From the NCBI GenBank assembly GCA_026419785.1, contig JAODTK010000034.1, positions 186,001 through 250,000 on the forward strand: 64,000 nt of DNA, read 5' to 3'. The translations under genes were made by a program, and so were the position numbers. Positions 12,330 through 19,900 of the stretch are shown here, one piece after another; position 1 is the first letter of the stretch, and each line of letters begins with the position of its first letter. The stretch comes from Sclerodactyla briareus. Lineage: Eukaryota > Echinodermata > Holothuroidea > Dendrochirotida > Sclerodactylidae. The notes beneath the pieces were generated by a model. It did not search any database, had not been told where the DNA came from, and saw only the letters and a list, made by a program, of their open reading frames with translations.

Positions 12330-12530
12330 TTAATAGTGACTTGTGGACTTTGACTTGTGACTTGACTTGCATTCAGGTCGAATTGACTTGACTTGACTTG
12401 ACTTGACTTGACTTGACTTGACTTGACTTGACTTGAGCCGAGGCGAATGACTTGTGACTTGACTTGACTTGACTTGACTTGACTTGACTTGACTTGACTT
12501 GGACTTGCAACAGTGACTTGTCACCATCTC
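12330..12530 (+). repeat. (ACTTG)n pentanucleotide satellite
   Basis: Two near-perfect runs of ACTTG units at about 12383-12436 and 12455-12500, separated by a GAGCCGAGGCGAATG interruption. The array ends in GACTTGTCACCATCTCTGAG. That end is close to the reverse complement of the entry to the 9562 array. Confidence 0.95.
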
Positions 12531-12899
12531 TGAGAATGATGCATTTGAAGCCTGAAATTGACCGAAGCTGCCACTGTTTCGGCTATGCGCAGGCGTATTG
12601 TGGCTTGTTTGGTATCGCCGCAGACGTTCAGAAATATGAATCCTTCAAATGGGCAATTAAAAAAGAATATCCATCTAACGTTAGCCGAAACCTGGTTGGA
12701 GGTTATCTAAACAATTCCAAATCAGACCAATAAAGTAATTTTCCAGCAGACATGGCCGTTTCCCGTAATTTAGTGAAAGAGAGAATTCCGATTGCGCAAT
12801 CAACGTTGACGTCGCGCCGCCCACAAGCGCCCATAATTCAGCTCGACAGCCAACAGAAGGCCTACTTAAAACAACCATGACTATCACTTACGTGGTCGT
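12531..12899. other. No gene recognised
   Basis: The open frame at 12494-12733 (+) carries no recognisable motif. Confidence 0.4.
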
Positions 12900-12975
12900 T
12901 TCTCGTAGTGTAGTGGTACACTTCACGAGCGCTGACGTTCGCGTCCCGGGTTCGAGATCCCCGCCAAACATGATT
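12900..12975 (+). tRNA. tRNA-like locus, isotype uncertain
   Basis: TCGTAGTGTAGTGG is an excellent pol III box A of the Val/Asp type. GGGTTCGAGATCC is a box B with one extra base. The start GTTT can pair with AAAC near the end, and a T run follows at about 12978, as a pol III terminator would. The anticodon arm does not fold cleanly; CTGACGT in the loop would suggest GAC (Val). The extra base and poor stems mean a pseudogene, a sequencing indel in a real tRNA, or a SINE head. Confidence 0.4.
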
Positions 12976-13830
12976 ACTTTTTTTTTATTATTATTATGAG
13001 CTTTTTTAGGATTTTTAATGCTTTCGACTCCGTGGTCTAATTATTACCGGAACATTTTTTTAAATCTATTTTAATGTTAGGAATTTTTTGTACATAGTAC
13101 GCGCGCGTACGTGTTTGACCTCTACAGCGGTTTGCGTGTCAGCACAACGACCTGTCATGTTTGACCTAAGGCACGCCCTCCAAATTTTGCTGCTTGGTTC
13201 CGAGTCTCAAATTCTTTGTTCTTAAATCACAAATTCAATTCGCATTTTCTTAGAGATGGAGAGAGCTTTAACAGAAATTCAAAGTGTGTGCTAGAGAACA
13301 CAAATGGAACTTCTTACTCACTTGAAATAGCGCAAAAGTCATAGTATCACCAATCCTTATGACTTCAGGATCCTATGATTAAAGGTCACCTCACCTCAAA
13401 GTCGAAACTCTTCAATGCACACGGCATGAATCACGTGACACCCTTCCAAAATCGACTATCCCTTATGTTCACTATTTCATCGCGAGGATGAGTGCGTAGC
13501 ATTCTGGTTTCACGTAGTATTAAATATCCAAACATTGTTTTGAAAGGCGATATCTTCTCGCAAATCCTGGTGAAAAAGACCGGCATCACTTGCATCATGC
13601 TGCGGATAAAAAAGTCTGACCGTATTTCCAAATCAATATCGTACTGTAGTGACGATATACCATATTTGATATTCAATTGCACTGAGGCGATATTTCGTTG
13701 TGACGACCCGAAGACACCGCCGTACCTTCGTGGCAGTTATTACCGGACGGCATTGCCGCTTCAAAAACGTGTAATAGAAAACTATAAGCGTCGTTCGTTT
13801 TTTCTCTCTATCTCTTCTCTTCATTTCCAG
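12976..13830. other. Upstream of TRPA exons; no exon recognised
   Basis: S1 and the end of the ankyrin region of the channel should lie here or further upstream, but I found no segment matching them. The open frame 13492-13830 ahead of the S2 exon has no known motif. A GTACGCGCGCGTAC palindrome lies near 13098. Confidence 0.4.
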
Positions 13831-13920
13831 CTTTCGTCGTTTCAAGTCTTCATCGTGTGGTTCATTTCTCTGTTCTCCATTTTTAACATCTTGAAAGAAA
13901 TAATACAGCTGTTACATCAG
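13831..13920 (+). CDS. TRPA1: TRPA exon: transmembrane segment S2
   Basis: A 90-bp, 30-codon exon in phase 0-0 lies between a strong acceptor (CTTCATTTCCAG) and a donor (CAG|GTGGG). It encodes a hydrophobic stretch (FIVWFISLFSIFNI) followed by LKEIIQLLHQ. This matches the S2 segment and following loop of TRPA channels, which typically reads (I/L)KExxQ(I/L)xxQ before an R-Y-F motif. The next exon, S3, should begin with that motif but was not found between here and 15335. Confidence 0.7.
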
Positions 13921-16900
13921 GTGGGTCCCACATCTATTCTGGCCACTTTGATCTAACGAGCACCATTTCGCCTCAGTTGTTGGAGTATCGCTTCGGAAAA
14001 CGCCCCACAGTCTTACGATCCACTGGTACGAGTGGGTCATGACCCAAAGTTGGAAGGATTTCTTTTGAAAATATGAGTTTGTTCTCAAATGTGCAGCATT
14101 CAACAGAGATTTCACGTTTCAAACCATTTTTGAAGAGACCATTAAAATGCATTTCAAGGTCAGGGTTGGGGCTACTTTCTCTAGATATCAGAACCTCTCC
14201 CCCAACTCCATCATCTCCCCATTACAAGTTCCTGCGTACGCACCTGGTGAATTGAATACGGCATCTGACCTGCAACCAGGAGGTCACGTCAGGAGCGAAA
14301 CTCATTGTGATGTATTCGGGGAAAGCCCGAACGGAGGAAGATTAGAGGCAGAGAGAAGGTACGAGGTATAGAGATCAATAGCTCCAAATACCACGACCGC
14401 CTCCTCCCCCTCCCATCAACGGAACACGCATCCCACCAGCTCCTCCACGGAAACAAAAAGAACGGCAACCTACCGGCGACCCACTTCTATTGTAATTGGA
14501 GGGAAGATTCCAAACAAGTCTTGTTCAACGATTATTGTAAATAGGCATTGTACACTGAGTGAACGATCTATGAGTGGAGTGTTGTTGTTCAATAGACATT
14601 CTTTGTGCGTGAGGTAGTGGTTAACCTACTTTACCTCATGCCACAAGAACAAGGAATGTCAACCATTGCGAGGTGTCCACCCATTTCACTACTGACAGGT
14701 CGCCCAGGTAGCTTATGAACAGCATTTTCTCATGGTCGACACATCGATTCCCCCGTAGGATCCAATACGAACTACAACCATCTTCTTTCAAAAGTCTATC
14801 ATGAACGATCTATATCATTCATCAGAATGTACGTTATCTAATTAATAATGTAGTTCATAGAGAAGCAACATAACATGATTAAGCTAACAACATGTGTGCA
14901 TAAAAACGACCAATAGTCAGAATATACGGTATCACATCGAAAGAGAAGGTAATTTATCGTTGAATTTGTCATTTTTATACGGATATTCGATATTTTACCA
15001 AAATCGTTATTTGAGTAACCTTTGCACTCTTTTCAGTTAATTATTTTATGGCAGAATGTTTACATGTCGTTCCAATTGAAAAGTGCATGAACCGCTCCCA
15101 AAAAGGTGGACCGCGAATGTTCATTGAAACCGGAGTGAACAAAGATCTCGTGTTTGGGTGAAAACTTTGGGACCTCCTGCGCAGCAAGATGTTCATTTGG
15201 AAGCCAATTCTTCCACGTTTATTTTCTCTAGCATTCTTTTTCAGCGCCTGTGAAAGTACTAACGAGTTCACGATCTATTCGAAGGGGTACTTTACATATC
15301 GTCTCTTCTCTTTGTCGGTCCGTGTTTGTTGAAGGACGAGTACTCATTCCAATGGCCGTGTGGCGGCAGTGGCGTCAACGTGTTCCTGGCATGGTTTAAT
15401 TTTCTTTTGTACTTACAAAGGTAGGTGTAACTCAACTGGTACAATCGACCATTTCAGTAAAAGTTATTAATTAATAATTTTATTCAGACGGGATGGACAC
15501 TGACGGAATACTACAAGGCCACGCTGAGCGGGGGGCATGGGTTTTGATAGTTTTCTATAGTTTTCTATACGAAGTTAACAGCGAGTACACATTCCATTAG
15601 CTGTTGGTGTGGGTCCCGACGGGTTTATGTTTCTGTTGTACCTATACAGTTAGGCGTATACATAGGTTTTCCTCCCAATGGAAGTAAAAGTTTCATATGG
15701 ACGGATACACACGAGTACCCACTCCAATAGCTGTATGGCACTGATTTGGTGTTCCTGGCCTGTTCAATTTCCTATTGTACTTAGGTGTACATGATTCATA
15801 CGTGATACTGAATGAGATCCGTATGCTTCCTTCCTACCATTTGTAAATTAATTGCTTTGAATGAACGAGAGTCGGTGGTAAGTCAATGCCGAAAAGTTAT
15901 CTTGTGTTCTGTTATTTTATACCATTACATTCACTACACAATTAACGCAAATATTGCACTTATGTCTCCAATGAACGTGGATATTTTATACTAAAAAGGT
16001 AAGTTCGAAAATATATTTTTCGTCAAGTGACTCATACGTTTCGGTATGTTCAGCCCTATTGCCCCATAACACATATATCGGTTTGGACCTGACATGGGAC
16101 TCATCGTCAGGAACGGATAGTGATATTGAAGCGGCCAGAAAACATCCCGCGTGCTAAAATTTTAAAAAATCATTGCAGCAAGGTTTTTTTTTTCACCATG
16201 TATGTTTGTAACGCTGAAATCATTTGGTACTGATCTACCTTCCCTTCTCACCATCACCTCCTTCCGAGTACCTTAGACTTGCTAACATGTACTTACACAC
16301 ATTTCCCGCCGTTTCAACAGGTTTGATACTTTTGGTATCTACGTAGTCATGTTTCTGGAGATCCTCCGGGGATCTTTGCCAGGTACTTATGGTGTTTTCC
16401 ATCCTCATCATCGCTTTCGCTCTCACCTTCCACATACTGCTGGCTCACGAGGTGAGTGTACCTATAAGAAAGACATTACTTGTCTCGAAAACTCAACATT
16501 TTGGGCTCAGTCCATCGCTGTAACCATTTTAGTGACCATCGTATAAATGATTCAGTTCTTGGTGCGATCACACTGACGGCAATGTTCAGGAAATAAACAC
16601 TTCATTCTGTCATCACTCCCTCAACGCGACCATGAACTGACAACAATAAAACAATATATGTTAATTAAACATATTATGTTTAGGAATTTGACATACCGAT
16701 CAGAAGATACGCGTTCCAAATGCGATGCCCAAGTATGTTAAAATCCCTCATTTGGGTCCTAAACACGCTTTGTAGGGTGTGCAAAATGTCAAATGGTGAA
16801 TATATATATCGTCTTAGGGAACAAGCGAAGCATTTCCCAGAAATAGGAGAAAGGTTGGTCTTTATATTTACGCACTTTTTCAGTACGGGCGAGCGTGTCG

Positions 16901-19900
16901 TTCATTGAATATTTACAGATATGCAAACATTGATAGTGGTCTGTGGTTCAGAAGTGATTTTTCGATATCACTGAACATACATAATGTCCTTTCCTCCCCA
17001 CCTGTCACATAGGTTTTCAATTATTAAACTACCTATCGGAAATAGTAACGCCTCCAAGGCCGAATTTACCTTCGTAAAACCAATGTTGGCATTTTTAGCG
17101 TCTAGAGTTTACCCATTTGTCGACTGATGTTTGCTTCATTTCACCTTTTTCATGAGAAATTTTAGGGTGCAGTGTTCCCCTTTGGCCCCATCGTACGCCT
17201 ATGATTAGGAGTGCCTGTGTATAACATCACTATCAAAACCATAATTGCGCGCGCAGTGTCAGCGCAAAACAAATCGACCAAATCGGACATTCAACCGGTA
17301 ATCGAGCCATGAGGAGTAAGTTTCTGGCAATTGTTCACTTTAGCCTATATCTGCCAAAAATGAAGATTTTGTTGTCAGAGGTTTGGTCGGTTCCTGTCGA
17401 ATTTATTGGAATAGGGACAGTTATTCTCCCTTCCTGTATGGATGCTCAGGTCCCAAACTGATCATGGGTGGGAAGTATGAGCGGTTCATTATCGAATTTG
17501 CCTATCTGAGTTATTTCAGTAACTCTCGAATTAACTTTGGCACACACCTAGGTCGAATCTAAGAGGGCGTGGATATATGCGTCTAGAGAATTTGATAAAT
17601 TATTGGTCAATTCGGGGGAAAACTACCATAAATCAGCCGAAAATCAGAAATTTTGGCGGCTCGCTTAAAGAGGTTGAGAGAGCCAATATTGTCATTCAAC
17701 GCCAATAAAGTCAAGTAAACATTTTCCATGGCCTGGTAACTCGGAACATAAGTAGGTTCGACGTACGTAGTCACGTCGCATCCCCTTGCGAACAAGCGTT
17801 TTTTTTTTTCTTAGCTATTCCTGGATCTAGTCTGAAAATGCCTACCCCGAAAGTGATGACTCGTGGAGGCCCTTTCAGTAGGATCCGGCCCGAGTATTCA
17901 CTAGTGGAAGGGTATCCGAGAAACCTCCATGTATGGAACGGCGGTCACGACAGGAAACTTACTATACTGTATGGAAACAAAGATGCCTTAGTCTTTTTTC
18001 ACTGTCTCTCAATGTTGTTATATTGTTCTCCTCGTCAGGAGAACGGAGCTCACAGTACTCCGATGATATCCCTCCTAAGAGTCGCCCTTCCGTTCCTCCT
18101 CGGAGAGCTGGACTTCGTCAACTCGTTCGTGGAACCTACCATGGATGACGATGTGTGGACATTGCCGTATCCCTTCTTGACCTGCTTCTTCCTCTCGTTA
18201 CTAGTGCTGCTACTCCCGATCCTGCTCATTAATCTCTTGGTGAGCATCACTCTTCCTTCCAATCATGTACACTCTGAATTAAACACTTCTCTAAACCCTA
18301 ATTGAACCAGCTTTGTTGAACTTGGTTTATTCTCTATACTTGTTAAGCAATTCACCATTTGGTATTCAGCAATTAATTACAACTTGTTCAATAGCTGGTT
18401 CAAAGAAGTGTTTGAGAAAGTAATTTATTGCCTACACATTGTTTTTAAAGTGTATACTATTGCCTACAGCATTTCTTTCTCCAATTAGTACCATTATTCA
18501 CGAAGGAGAGGAATTTATATACAATAGTCGAGTTATCGTGTTTACAAGCCAAAATTGGCCAAAATATGAACTTTTCACAAATTTCCCATTTTTTGAACAA
18601 AATTCAACCTCGACCTATATCCAAAACAATAGGGTTCCTGTACTCCCGATTAGACCAACCATTCTGGACTTATCGTGTTTACAAGGTTTCCAGACTTTGA
18701 CTTCTGGTGACCTCAGATGACCTCTGACCTGACCCCAAAACAATAGGGTTCATGTACTCATCATGGGGAATACACATACCAAGTAGGAGCCTCATCCATA
18801 CACGTGGGGTCGATATTTAGCGTATGTATGCCGAATTGGCTAATTTATTGACTTTTCACAATTTGTCTATTTTTGAACCAAAATTCACCCCGACCTATAA
18901 CAAAAACAATAGGGTTCCTGTACTCACCATGACAGAGAGTTACACACCAAATTTCAACGAATCAGACCAACCATTCTGGACTTATCGTGTTTACAAGGTT
19001 TTCATACTTTGACCTCTGTGACCTCAGATGACCTCTGACCTGACCCCAAATCAATAGGGTTCATGTACTCATCATGGGGAACACACATACCAAGCATTAG
19101 CTTCATCCATCCAGGTTGGGTCTAATTATCGTGTTTACACGCCAAAATGGCCAAAATATCAACTTTTCACAATTTTCTATCTTGACCAGAATCAACCCCG
19201 GACTTGAACCAAAACAATATGGTACCTGTACTCCCCATAAGAAGCTATCACCAAATTTCAACTTGATCGGACCAACCGTTCTGGACTTATCGTGTTTACA
19301 AGGTTTTCATACTTTGACCTCTGGTGACCTCAGATGACCTCTGACCTGACCCCAAACACCAGGATTCATTTACCAGGTTATTGAAAACAACACATACAAG
19401 TATAAGCTTGTGTCATCCACTAGTGGAGTCGAGTGTATCGTGTTTTACAACAAGGCAGGCGTCACATACACACACACGTACTTACACTCGCACACACACA
19501 TACACACACACACTGTCATGACTACATAGATTCCTCTGACTTCGTCAGGAATCAAAAATGAAATGCCACGTGCACTTGGCATCTGTGATGTTATGTACGC
19601 AGATACGATGGGGAGAGAAACAAACATACAGGGTTTGCTAAGTGTATTGCAAAGTTTACCTCTTAAAACAATATATGAATGATAGTTTGATCATATATAA
19701 CGGGTACCCACCACTGGTTACTTTCGATCCCCTCAAAAACACTTATGGCGATCGAACCAAATGTCCCCTTTTTACCTACCAGATCGGTTTAGCAGTAGGA
19801 GATATCGCGTCGATGCAGAGAAACGCTCAACTGAAGCGGCTGGCTATGCAAGTAGAGCTACACACTGACCTGGAACAGAAGCTTCCGAACAGTACTTAAA

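Noticed and set aside
16720..16908. Open frame with YRLREQAKHFPEIGER, at first considered a TRPA S2-S3 piece
   Set aside because: It lies after the S5 exon, and S5 joins the pore exon directly in phase.
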